From contig NZ_KV823286.1 of NCBI RefSeq assembly GCF_001815905.1, forward strand, positions 1 through 64,000: a stretch of 64,000 bases of DNA. The letters are read 5' to 3'. Below the pieces are notes generated by a model. That model ran no database searches, was not told where the DNA came from, and was given only the letters and a program-made list of their open reading frames with translations. This stretch comes from Brevibacterium sp. HMSC07C04 (GTDB lineage Bacteria > Actinomycetota > Actinomycetes > Actinomycetales > Brevibacteriaceae). The translations under genes and the position numbers were made by a program. Below, one piece after another: positions 1 to 7,806 of this stretch (the stretch's first letter is position 1; each line of letters opens with the position of its first letter).

Positions 1-24
1 GCCGGTACAGAATTCTGTACCGGC
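1..24. terminator. Perfect palindrome, possible terminator
   Basis: The first 24 bases are a perfect palindrome: a 10-bp GC-rich stem (GCCGGTACAG) around AATT. It lies downstream of the minus-strand acetyltransferase gene and could end its transcript or one entering from outside the window. No clear T-tract follows, so the terminator role is inferred. Confidence 0.4.
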
Positions 25-70
25 GCCTCGTACTTTATGCGGGGAGCTCAGGTGAGCGCACCCTGGTGGA

Positions 71-553
71 TCAGTGTGCTGCCAGGCGGTAGGTGAAGAG
101 AACGCGAGCGTTCTCCGGGCCACCGTAGTCATCGACGAGTTCGCTCTCGAAGCCGAGCGAGGAGTGGAACGAAATCGCGCCGGTGTTTTCCGGCAGAGCT
201 GTCGCCTGAACGATGTCGGCGCCGCGCTCACGTGCGTGCTTGATGAACGCTTCGTAGAGGATCCGCCCGATGCCGTTGTTGCGGTAGTTGTCGTGGACGG
301 CGACTAAGTGAATGAGCGCCGGACCGTCGACCGGGATGGCACCCAGCAGGTAGCCGACGAACTTGTTCTTATAGCGGGCAACCAGACCCGAAGCTGCAAA
401 CTGGCGGAACCAGTGCGGGGCGTGGTCGCGGGTGAGGTTGGTGTCACCCCAGAAATCATCAAGCGAATCTACGAGGAATTCCCGCAGCTCAAGAGCATCG
501 ATTTCGTCCAGGGGGCTGATTTCGAGCCGTTCAACGTCAAATTCATCTGACAT
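71..553 (-). CDS. GNAT family N-acetyltransferase
   Basis: A 160-residue protein of the Gcn5-related acetyltransferase fold, which moves an acetyl group from acetyl-CoA to an amine; the substrate cannot be told. The acetyl-CoA pyrophosphate loop is visible as RNNGIG at residues 91-96, preceded by the beta-4 strand LIHLVAV. The C-terminal part has the usual NTGAISFHSSLGF segment (about 123-135), where GNATs carry an Asn and an aromatic near the acetyl group. The start is supported by a strong AGGAGG four bases upstream of ATG. The gene stands alone, divergent from exonuclease III. Confidence 0.85.
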   Translation of the reverse strand: MSDEFDVERLEISPLDEIDALELREFLVDSLDDFWGDTNLTRDHAPHWFRQFAASGLVARYKNKFVGYLLGAIPVDGPALIHLVAVHDNYRNNGIGRILYEAFIKHARERGADIVQATALPENTGAISFHSSLGFESELVDDYGGPENARVLFTYRLAAH

Positions 554-652
554 GGTTCCTCCTCAAACACGTGCGCCTTGTGCTTTCAGTGTACTCACCC
601 CGCACCGTGCCGGGGCGCGAATTTGTCATAGATCTTCTTGGCCGGCTGAAGA

Positions 653-718
653 CGGTCGGCGAAAGGCGCGGGGGCGGTTGGCGAACGGCGCGGGGGCGGT
701 GGGCGAACGGCGCGGGCC
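653..718. repeat. Three tandem 22-bp GC-rich repeats
   Basis: Three head-to-tail near-identical 22-bp units begin at 653, 675 and 697, each of the form CGGTnGGCGAAnGGCGCGGGGG. They sit in the gap between the divergent acetyltransferase and exonuclease III genes and end 33 bases before the chosen exonuclease start. They could be polymerase-slippage repeats or regulator sites; nothing in the sequence decides. Confidence 0.8.
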
Positions 719-751
719 AGAATCAGACTGCCGATGTGGGACGATGGGGCA

Positions 752-1564
752 ATGCTGAGAATCGTCAATGTGAACGTCAACGGAATCCGCGCGGCCATGC
801 GCAAGAACATGCAGGAGTGGGCCGACGGTCGCGGCTGCGACATCCTCACGCTGCAGGAGGTTCGCGCGCAGAACGACATCGCCTACGAAGTCATGGCCCC
901 ACTGGGGGAGCACGCCTACTCTGCCGATGCGGAAGCCAAGGGCCGCGCCGGTGTTGCTGTTGTGAGCCACGTACCGGCTGTTGAAACCAGGATCGGCAAC
1001 GGCGACGGCTATTTCGATCTGGCAGGCCGCTGGCTGGAAGCTGACTATGAACTAGAGGACGGCAGCCTGCTGACGGTCGTGTCGGCCTATGTGCACTCTG
1101 GTGAGGTGGGCACACCCAAACAGGACGACAAATACCGTTTCATGGACCAGATGAAGATCCGCATGGACCAGCTGAAGCAGCACGCTGACTACGCCGTCAT
1201 CCCCGGCGATCTCAATGTGGGCCACACGGAACTCGACATCAAGAACTGGAAGGGCAACGTCAAAAAGGCCGGATTCCTGCCGGAAGAGCGGGCCTACTTC
1301 GATGAATTCTTCGGCAGCCTGGGCTGGGTGGACGTGCACCGGCAGCTGTCTGGTGAAATGGACGGCCCCTACACGTGGTGGTCTATGCGCGGCAAAGCGT
1401 TCGACAATGACACCGGCTGGCGGATTGACTACCAGATGGCCACCCCGGAGCTTGCGAAGAAGGCAGTTAAAGCCCAGGTGGACAAAGCGCCGGCTTATGA
1501 CCAGCGCTGGTCTGACCACGCCCCGCTCGTCATCGACTACGACCTTCCCGCACTGCAGGCGTGA
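752..1564 (+). CDS. xth: Exodeoxyribonuclease III
   Basis: A 270-residue exonuclease/AP endonuclease of the EEP superfamily, acting in base excision repair. The metal-binding Glu is E36 in TLQEVRAQ; the PGDLNVG motif and the C-terminal SDHAPL motif hold the catalytic Asp/Asn and Asp-His pair. An upstream ATG at 734 is in frame, but ATG 752 places the conserved LRIVNVNVNGIR strand at the N terminus, as in XthA proteins, so 752 is preferred. A strong bidirectional terminator follows, isolating it from the convergent cstA operon. Confidence 0.93.
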   Translation: MLRIVNVNVNGIRAAMRKNMQEWADGRGCDILTLQEVRAQNDIAYEVMAPLGEHAYSADAEAKGRAGVAVVSHVPAVETRIGNGDGYFDLAGRWLEADYELEDGSLLTVVSAYVHSGEVGTPKQDDKYRFMDQMKIRMDQLKQHADYAVIPGDLNVGHTELDIKNWKGNVKKAGFLPEERAYFDEFFGSLGWVDVHRQLSGEMDGPYTWWSMRGKAFDNDTGWRIDYQMATPELAKKAVKAQVDKAPAYDQRWSDHAPLVIDYDLPALQA

Positions 1565-1640
1565 TCTGAGGAGGGCTCGACTTCTTGGACTAGGTGGGGA
1601 GACGAACCCCGTCGGTGCGCACAGAGCCGGATGAGCACAG

Positions 1641-1682
1641 AAAAGCGCCGGTGATGCGAACAATCGCATCACCGGCGCTTTT
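1641..1682. terminator. Bidirectional terminator between xth and cstA-ybdD
   Basis: A 19-bp perfect stem (arms 1641-1659 and 1664-1682) with an ACAA loop, beginning AAAA and ending TTTT, so it works in both directions. It serves xth on the plus strand and the cstA-ybdD transcript on the minus strand. Confidence 0.9.
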
Positions 1683-1730
1683 CGTGTGACTGGTGGCCTG
1701 AGGTTTAGGCAGCCAGTCAGCCGGCGTTTG

Positions 1731-1949
1731 TCAGCAGCAGCGGCTTGTGGGGTTGCGATCCTGTTCGTCGGTCAGGTACCGCCAGAACTCACGCTCGCCC
1801 TTCGATCCTTCCAGTGTGCCGTGACGGCGCAGGTAGGACTTCTGGTAGTTGATGAACGCGTTCGCCCCGCTGATTTCGCGCATGTACCAGTAGGCCGCGG
1901 TGAACGGTTTCGCGGTCATGCGCAGAATGTCAGAAGCCGTTGTGCTCAT
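1731..1949 (-). CDS. YbdD/YjiX family small protein (CstA partner)
   Basis: A 72-residue protein of the YbdD/YjiX family (DUF466), which is usually encoded straight after CstA-type transporters. Family hallmarks are the FTAAYWYMREISGANAF and YQKSYLRRHG stretches. The start is ATG 1949, one base beyond the cstA stop, with GGAAAG upstream; a longer reading from 2003 would overlap cstA and is not needed. Coupling to cstA implies it works with the transporter; the family's biochemical role is not clear. Confidence 0.82.
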   Translation of the reverse strand: MSTTASDILRMTAKPFTAAYWYMREISGANAFINYQKSYLRRHGTLEGSKGEREFWRYLTDEQDRNPTSRCC

Positions 1950-1950
1950 A

Positions 1951-4203
1951 TCACTTTCCATCCGCAGCAGCGGCGGGATCCTTGCCGACCCCGTGCTTTT
2001 CATTCCAGGCCTTCCAGTCTGCCATGACTTCGCGTTCTGCCTTGGTCGGGATGAAGCCGGCCGGCGCGAACAGCTTGGACGCCACGAAGGGGTCTTCTGC
2101 CGTGGTGAAGTTCTTCGTCGACAGTGCCTGGAAGGAACGGTAGACGGCCATCACCACCACGAGGATGACGATGGCGGCGAACACAATCGACAGGGTTCCC
2201 TGAACGAAGGTGTTGCGGATGACAGCCCGCATTGCCTCTTCGCCCTGTGTGGGGCCCAGCGAGGTTTCGCCGTTGGCCAAGGCGTTTTTGTAGGCCCTGT
2301 GCTGTGCCCAGTAACCCACGGTGGGGTTGGGGGAGAAGATCTTCAGCGCGGACGCCCACATCGTCACCAGGAGGTCCCAGGCCAGCGGAACAACGGGGAT
2401 CCACACCCACTTGCCGTGGCCGGACTTCACGACGATTGCTGCGATGACCGTCAGTGCGATGGCGGCCAGCAGCTGGTTCGAAATGCCGAACAGCGGGTAC
2501 AGGGTGTTGATGCCGCCCAGGGGGTCGGTCACACCCATCAGCAGGATGGAGCCCCAGCCGGCGACCATGACGATGGTGGTCAGCCAGCCGCCCAGGGTCC
2601 ACGACGGGTCCTTGAAGCGCTTGTAGAAGTTGCCCAGCAGGTCCGACAGCATGAAGCGCGCAACGCGCGTTCCCGCATCGATCGTGGTCAGGATGAACAG
2701 AGCTTCGAACATGACCGCGAAGTGGTACCAGAACGGCATGAGCGCCTTGCCGCCGAACACGTCGGACAGAATGTGCGTCATACCCATGGCCAGGGTCGGC
2801 GCACCACCGGTGCGGGACACAATCGAAGCTTCGCCGATTTCGCGGGCGGCTTCTGCCAGTTCCGCTTCTGACGTCTGAACACCGGACATGCCGAGGTGGT
2901 TGTTGATGAAGTCAGCTGCACCGGCTGGCGTGCCGCCGGTCAGCGGTTCGGCGGCGTTCATCGCGAAGTAGAGGCCCTTGTCCAGTGACACGGCTGCCAC
3001 CAGCGCCATGATGGCGACGAAGGATTCGATGAGCATCGAACCGTAGCCGATCATGCGGATCTGGCTTTCCTTTTCCACCAGCTTCGGCGTGGTGCCTGAC
3101 GAGATGAGCGCGTGGAAGCCGGACAGGGCGCCACAGGCAATTGTGATGAACAGGAACGGGAACAGGGAGCCCGCGAAAGCCGGGCCCTTGTCGTTGAAGG
3201 CGAATTCGGTGAACGCCGGCATCTGGACGTCCGGGTTGACCAGCAGGATGCCCACGGCGAACAGTGCGATGGTGCCGACCTTCATGAAGGTCGACAGGTA
3301 GTCACGCGGTGCAAGCAGCAGCCACACCGGAAGAATTGCGGCGATGAAGCCGTAGATGATCAGACCCCAGGCGAGTTCAACCTTGCTGAGCGTGAACACG
3401 GCCGACCAGGTTTCAGACGAGTGGACCCAACCGCCGGCAACGATCGACAGGATGAGCAGCACCAGCCCGATGATCGAAACCTCCATGACAGCGCCGGGGC
3501 GGATGAACCGCATGTAGACGCCCATGAGGATGGCGATCGGGATGGTGCACGCAATCGAGAACACACCCCAGGGAGATTCAGCCAGAGCGTTGATGATGAC
3601 GATGCCGAGAACGGCAATGAGGATCGTCATGATCAAGATGATGCCGATGGAGGCGATGATGCCGCCGACCGCACCGAGTTCATCCCGTGCCATCTGGCCG
3701 AGCGAACGTCCGCCGCGGCGAGTGGAGAAGTACAGGGTCATGTAGTCCTGTACGGCGCCTGCGAGCACAACACCGAGGATGATCCACAGGGTGCCCGGCA
3801 GGTAGCCCATCTGGGCGGCCAGAACGGGTCCGACGAGCGGGCCGGCACCGGAAATCGCAGCGAAGTGGTGACCGAACAGCACGCGACGGTCCGTGGGCTG
3901 GAAGTCCACCCCGTTGTCCTTGATTTCAGCTGGAGTGGCACGGCGATGGTCCGGGCGGCAGATCTTCCACTCGATGAACTTCGCGTAGAACCGGAAGCCT
4001 ATGAGGTAGGTTCCGACCGCTGCGGCGACAATCCAGCTGGCGCTGAGCTCTTCGCCGCGGACAATGGCGATCATGACCCAGCCGATTGCGCCGATGAGCG
4101 CTAACGCAGACCAGAGAATAATGCGGCCGGGAGTCCACTTGGGCTTCTCGACGACCGCGACGGGCGGCATGGCCTCGTCGGTTTTCACATATTCAACCGA
4201 CAT
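1951..4203 (-). CDS. cstA: Carbon starvation protein A (pyruvate/peptide transporter)
   Basis: A 750-residue polytopic membrane protein of the CstA/BtsT family, which import pyruvate or peptides when preferred carbon runs out. Many hydrophobic helices are visible, together with family segments such as HHFAAISGAGPLVGPVLA and PLFGISNQLLAAIA near the C-terminal half. The start is ATG 4203, with AGGAG five bases upstream; the GTG at 4209 overlaps that ribosome site and is rejected. It forms an operon with the ybdD-type gene downstream. The 280-bp gap to trpS must hold its promoter, but no recognisable regulator site was found there. Confidence 0.95.
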   Translation of the reverse strand: MSVEYVKTDEAMPPVAVVEKPKWTPGRIILWSALALIGAIGWVMIAIVRGEELSASWIVAAAVGTYLIGFRFYAKFIEWKICRPDHRRATPAEIKDNGVDFQPTDRRVLFGHHFAAISGAGPLVGPVLAAQMGYLPGTLWIILGVVLAGAVQDYMTLYFSTRRGGRSLGQMARDELGAVGGIIASIGIILIMTILIAVLGIVIINALAESPWGVFSIACTIPIAILMGVYMRFIRPGAVMEVSIIGLVLLILSIVAGGWVHSSETWSAVFTLSKVELAWGLIIYGFIAAILPVWLLLAPRDYLSTFMKVGTIALFAVGILLVNPDVQMPAFTEFAFNDKGPAFAGSLFPFLFITIACGALSGFHALISSGTTPKLVEKESQIRMIGYGSMLIESFVAIMALVAAVSLDKGLYFAMNAAEPLTGGTPAGAADFINNHLGMSGVQTSEAELAEAAREIGEASIVSRTGGAPTLAMGMTHILSDVFGGKALMPFWYHFAVMFEALFILTTIDAGTRVARFMLSDLLGNFYKRFKDPSWTLGGWLTTIVMVAGWGSILLMGVTDPLGGINTLYPLFGISNQLLAAIALTVIAAIVVKSGHGKWVWIPVVPLAWDLLVTMWASALKIFSPNPTVGYWAQHRAYKNALANGETSLGPTQGEEAMRAVIRNTFVQGTLSIVFAAIVILVVVMAVYRSFQALSTKNFTTAEDPFVASKLFAPAGFIPTKAEREVMADWKAWNEKHGVGKDPAAAADGK

Positions 4204-4473
4204 GCGCACTCCTTCGATGTTGTGGGTGCTTCTTCACACCACGCAGATGAGCAAATGCTTAAAGAGACTTGAACAGTTTCTGTATGGAACGGATCAAGGG
4301 TACGCCCGCAGTGTGCCCTCTGTCACGTAGATCTGAAGATTCTTACTATGTGGGACGCATGTTTGGTAATGATCGCGGCCGGTCACTGTGCTCACCGGGC
4401 GCTCTGATGTGCTGAGCGTGCAGCTGTTGTCCGGTGCTTCACATGCCGCTCCCGAGGCACAAGCCCCAGGTGG

Positions 4474-4479
4474 CAGAAT
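4474..4479 (+). promoter_or_regulatory. Possible leaderless promoter of trpS
   Basis: CAGAAT lies 6 nt before the trpS ATG, and no Shine-Dalgarno sequence is present. It deviates from TANNNT at the first base, so this is a weak call supported mainly by the spacing shared with other genes here. Confidence 0.35.
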
Positions 4480-4485
4480 GCTGTT

Positions 4486-5493
4486 ATGACTTCTTCTGCT
4501 CCCTCCCAACCCCAGCGCTCCCTCACCGGGATTCAGGCGACCTCAGATTCGCTCCACCTCGGGAACTACATTGGGGCACTCGCCCCGGTTGTGGCGCTCC
4601 AGGAGGAATACGACTCCTTCCTGTTCATAGCCAACCAGCACGCCATCACGGTGGAGCAGAACCCGGATGAGCTGCGCGAACGCACCCTGCGCACCGCCGC
4701 ACAGTTCATTGCCGCTGGTGTCGACCCGGATCGCACAACTCTGTACGTGCAGTCGCAGATTCCCGCGAACTCGCAGCTGGGCTGGGTGCTCGAATGTCAG
4801 ACCGGGCTTGGCGAAGCGCAGCGCATGACCCAGTTCAAGGACAAGTCGCAGAAAAACGAACACGTGTCGGTGGGGCTGCTGACGTACCCGTCGCTCATGG
4901 CCGCGGACATTCTGCTGTACCAGGCGGATGTCGTGCCGGTCGGTGAAGACCAGCGTCAGCACCTCGAACTGACCCGCAACCTCGCCCAGCGCTTCAACAC
5001 CCGCTACGGACAGACGTTCACAGTGCCCGAAGCTGCGATCATGAAGCAGTCGGCCAAAATCTACGATCTGCAGGATCCCGGTGCGAAGATGTCGAAGTCG
5101 GCGAAATCGCCCGCCGGTCTTGTGAACCTGCTGGACGAACCGAAGGCACTGGCCAAGAAGTTCAAATCCGCCGTCACCGACGCCGGAACGGAAATCGCCT
5201 ACGACCCCGAAATCAAGCCCGGTGTGTCGAACCTGCTGACCATCTACTCTGTACTGTCCGACAAACCGGTCGAGAAGATCGTTGCCGACTACGAAGGCAA
5301 AATGTACGGCCACCTCAAAGTGGATCTGGCTGAGCTCGCCGTCGAAGTCTTCACACCCGTGCGCAACCGCACCAATGAACTGCTGGACGACCGTGCCCAA
5401 CTCATGGAGATTCTTGAGCAGGGACGCCAGAAGGCGGCAGCCGAAGCAGAAAAGACTCTGCGGGCTGTCTACGACCGAATCGGGTTCCTCTGA
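4486..5493 (+). CDS. trpS: Tryptophan--tRNA ligase
   Basis: A 335-residue class I aminoacyl-tRNA synthetase charging tRNA-Trp. The HIGH-type motif is HLGN at residues 24-27 and the KMSKS loop is at 201-205; the family segments [11 protein letters not shown] and [15 protein letters not shown] are also clear. Length is normal for bacterial TrpRS. No T-box or attenuator leader is visible. The stop codon overlaps the start of the next gene by one base, so the two are translationally coupled. Confidence 0.96.
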   Translation: MTSSAPSQPQRSLTGIQATSDSLHLGNYIGALAPVVALQEEYDSFLFIANQHAITVEQNPDELRERTLRTAAQFIAAGVDPDRTTLYVQSQIPANSQLGWVLECQTGLGEAQRMTQFKDKSQKNEHVSVGLLTYPSLMAADILLYQADVVPVGEDQRQHLELTRNLAQRFNTRYGQTFTVPEAAIMKQSAKIYDLQDPGAKMSKSAKSPAGLVNLLDEPKALAKKFKSAVTDAGTEIAYDPEIKPGVSNLLTIYSVLSDKPVEKIVADYEGKMYGHLKVDLAELAVEVFTPVRNRTNELLDDRAQLMEILEQGRQKAAAEAEKTLRAVYDRIGFL

Positions 5494-6656
5494 TGCCGCA
5501 AACTGGACCGGAAGCCGGGGGCGGCCGAGGCAGCGCTCGCGGTCGAGGCGGTGGCCGAGGTGTCGGCAGTCGGGCTGTTGGAAGCCGCGGGGGTGTTTGG
5601 GGACCTTCGCGCTCCAGCGGGCGCTCCGGCCCCGTCAATCTGACTCCCGAAGCGCTGCACACCGCGGCGCGCATGGAAGACCGCTACCACAAATGGCGGC
5701 GTTCTCGCGCAGAAAAGCGCGGCTGGAAGCCGTCGGTCGTCGCCTATGACTCCTATGGGTCCGAGACTTTCATCCGGGTGCTGGCCCGCATTGTGCTCAG
5801 CCCAGAAGACGCTGAATCGCCGAAGAAGGACCGGAACGTGCGCGGCTGGCGCAACTTCGCCGCGGTGCCCTTGTCCAACGAGATCGCGTGGGTGCGCGTC
5901 GGGGGACAGGAGCACATGGTCACGGCTGATCGCGGTGGAATCATCGACGCGGTGATTCCCGGCAAGTACAGCCGCGGCAAGGCAAAACTGGAAATGTGGA
6001 CCAGCGGTTCGGGACTGGACACTGCTACCGCGCACATCATTGATGACGAACAGCGCTTTGGAATCATTTCGGACATCGACGACACCGTGGTGGTCACAGC
6101 GCTGCCTCGACCGTTCTTGGCCGCGTGGAATTCTTTTGTTCTCAACGAGCACGCGCGCTCGCCGGTATCCGGTATGGCTGTGCTGTATGACCGGCTGTCA
6201 TATCTGCGGCCGAACTCTCCCATCCTGTACCTGTCCACCGGCGCGTGGAATACACAGCCTGCCCTGACCAGGTTCCTGCACCGGAACATGTACCCGTCTG
6301 GGCCGCTGCTGCTGACCGACTGGGGGCCGACGCCCACGCGGGTCTTCCGGTCGGGCCAAGATCACAAGCGCACGGCTCTGGAACGATTGGCCCGGGAGTT
6401 TCCCCACATCAAGTGGCTGTTGGTCGGTGATGACGGGCAGCACGACGAAGAGATCTACGGCGAGTTCGTAGAAAACCACCCTGAGAACGTCGCGGCTGTT
6501 GCGATTCGCCAGCTGACAGCGGGTGAAGCCGTGTGGGCCGGTGGCCGTTCACGGGGGACGGGCCGCGGGAAGAACATTCCCTGGTTCTACGGGGCAAACG
6601 GCGCCGAACTGGCTGAGCAGCTCGAAGCCAACGGCTTCTCCGCCCTGCCGAACTGA
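5493..6656 (+). CDS. App1-family phosphatase domain protein
   Basis: A 387-residue protein with the App1 domain (DUF2183), a HAD-like fold found in yeast phosphatidate phosphatase App1. The catalytic DxDxT motif is DIDDT at residues 204-208, followed by the LYLSTGAWNT loop and an acidic GDDGQHDEEIY motif. The first 40 residues are low-complexity Gly/Arg repeats (RGRGGGRG), not part of the enzyme fold. The start overlaps the trpS stop by one base. The bacterial substrate is unknown; phospholipid phosphatase activity is an inference from the fold. Confidence 0.82.
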   Translation: MPQTGPEAGGGRGSARGRGGGRGVGSRAVGSRGGVWGPSRSSGRSGPVNLTPEALHTAARMEDRYHKWRRSRAEKRGWKPSVVAYDSYGSETFIRVLARIVLSPEDAESPKKDRNVRGWRNFAAVPLSNEIAWVRVGGQEHMVTADRGGIIDAVIPGKYSRGKAKLEMWTSGSGLDTATAHIIDDEQRFGIISDIDDTVVVTALPRPFLAAWNSFVLNEHARSPVSGMAVLYDRLSYLRPNSPILYLSTGAWNTQPALTRFLHRNMYPSGPLLLTDWGPTPTRVFRSGQDHKRTALERLAREFPHIKWLLVGDDGQHDEEIYGEFVENHPENVAAVAIRQLTAGEAVWAGGRSRGTGRGKNIPWFYGANGAELAEQLEANGFSALPN

Positions 6657-6711
6657 GATGTTGCCGGTGGTGCGGGTTCGGTTGCTGCCCGCCCTCCACC
6701 TCGCCCTACCT

Positions 6712-6840
6712 CCGCACACCCGTCAGCAACAAAAACTCCCGTTAGCAGTGGTGGTTTTCGGGAGTTTTTGTTGCTGACGGGAGTTTTCTTGTCGCTGAAG
6801 CGCAGCTCCCGGCTCAGGGGTGTTTTCACCTGGCAGCAGA
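6712..6840. repeat. Dispersed intergenic repeat, copy 1
   Basis: This block resembles one at 18729-18850: a 19-nt exact match (AACTCCCGTTAGCAGTGGT at 6734-6752), and a following GCTGAAGCGCAG...CCGGCTC...GGGTGTTTT stretch that also has a counterpart there. Copy 1 additionally contains a perfect 20-bp inverted repeat (6722-6741 and 6759-6778) with a 17-nt loop, able to form a strong hairpin downstream of the App1 gene. Confidence 0.7.
6722..6778. terminator. Long hairpin downstream of App1 gene
   Basis: Perfect 20-bp arms (6722-6741 and 6759-6778) with a 17-nt loop lie about 65 bp after the trpS-App1 transcript. The position suggests termination, but it is also part of a dispersed repeat. Confidence 0.5.
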
Positions 6841-6889
6841 GCTCCGGCGGCGGGGGACGGCCCCACCGATCAGCGAAACAACACAAAGC

Positions 6890-6919
6890 GAGGGGCGAGC
6901 CCTTTCGGACTCGCCCCTC
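6890..6919. terminator. Terminator of the sdhCDAB operon
   Basis: A 10-bp GC-rich stem (GAGGGGCGAG, arms 6890-6899 and 6910-6919) with a 10-nt loop lies about 95 bp beyond the sdhB stop on the minus strand, flanked by AAAG/CTTT runs. Nothing else gene-like is seen between 6657 and 7014. Confidence 0.7.
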
Positions 6920-7014
6920 CTCTTTGCCTAAGTCGACGCTTTAACGCAGGGCCTCGTGGGCCTCATTCGAACGCGCGAAACGCCAACCCGAAGCCTCACG
7001 CAGCACTCAAGTGA

Positions 7015-7806
7015 TCAGAATGCGCGGGTGAGCAGTGCCTGCTTGACTTCGGCGATTGCCTTGGTCACCTCGATGCCGCGGGGGCATGCTTCGGTGCAGT
7101 TGAAGGTGGTGCGGCAGCGCCACACGCCTTCCTTGTCGTTGAGCACTTCGAGGCGCATTTCGGAGCCTTCGTCACGCGAATCGAAGATGAAGCGGTGCGC
7201 GTTGACGATTGCGGCCGGGCCGAAGTACTGGCCGTCGGTCCAGAACACCGGGCACGACGTGGTGCACGAAGCACACAGGATGCACTTGGTGGTGTCGTCG
7301 AAGCGCGCACGGTCTTCCTGCGACTGCAGGCGTTCGTGTGTCGGTTCGTGGCCCGAGGTCACGAGGAACGGCATGATCTCGCGGTACGACTGGAAGAACG
7401 GCTCCATGTCGACGATCAGGTCTTTTTCAAGGGGCAGGCCCTTGATGGCCTCGACCGTGATCGGCTTGTTGGTGTCGAGGTCCTTCAGCAGCGTCTTGCA
7501 GGCCAGGCGGTTGCGCCCGTTGATGCGCATGGCGTCCGAACCGCAGACACCGTGTGCACAGGAGCGGCGGAAGGACAGCGAGCCGTCCTGTTCCCACTTG
7601 ATCTTGTGCAGGGCGTCAAGCACACGGTCGGTGCCGTGCATCGTGACCTGGTAGTCCTCCCAGTGCGGTTCCGAGTCCGTTTCCGGGATGAAGCGGGCGA
7701 TGCGGAACGTGCACTCGAAAGTGGGGACTTCGCCGCCTTCTCCGGACACGCTCGACGGGAGGTCGATCTTCGATGCCGGTTCCGGGGTTTCGTTGTTCTC
7801 TGCCAT
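7015..7806 (-). CDS. sdhB: Succinate dehydrogenase iron-sulfur subunit
   Basis: A 263-residue iron-sulfur subunit of complex II, passing electrons from the flavoprotein to quinone. The 2Fe-2S ligands are C83, C88, D91 and C103 (CAHGVCGSDAM). The CILCASCTTSCP motif and the later CTEACP motif supply the 4Fe-4S and 3Fe-4S clusters. There is an extra acidic N-terminal tail of about 25 residues. ATG 7806 overlaps the sdhA stop by one base, so it is the last gene of the sdhC-sdhD-sdhA-sdhB operon. Confidence 0.97.
   Translation of the reverse strand: MAENNETPEPASKIDLPSSVSGEGGEVPTFECTFRIARFIPETDSEPHWEDYQVTMHGTDRVLDALHKIKWEQDGSLSFRRSCAHGVCGSDAMRINGRNRLACKTLLKDLDTNKPITVEAIKGLPLEKDLIVDMEPFFQSYREIMPFLVTSGHEPTHERLQSQEDRARFDDTTKCILCASCTTSCPVFWTDGQYFGPAAIVNAHRFIFDSRDEGSEMRLEVLNDKEGVWRCRTTFNCTEACPRGIEVTKAIAEVKQALLTRAF

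Noticed and set aside
4224-4242. TGTGG...TCACA upstream of cstA as a CRP/GlxR site
   Set aside because: The spacing between half-sites is two bases too long for the CRP-type consensus.
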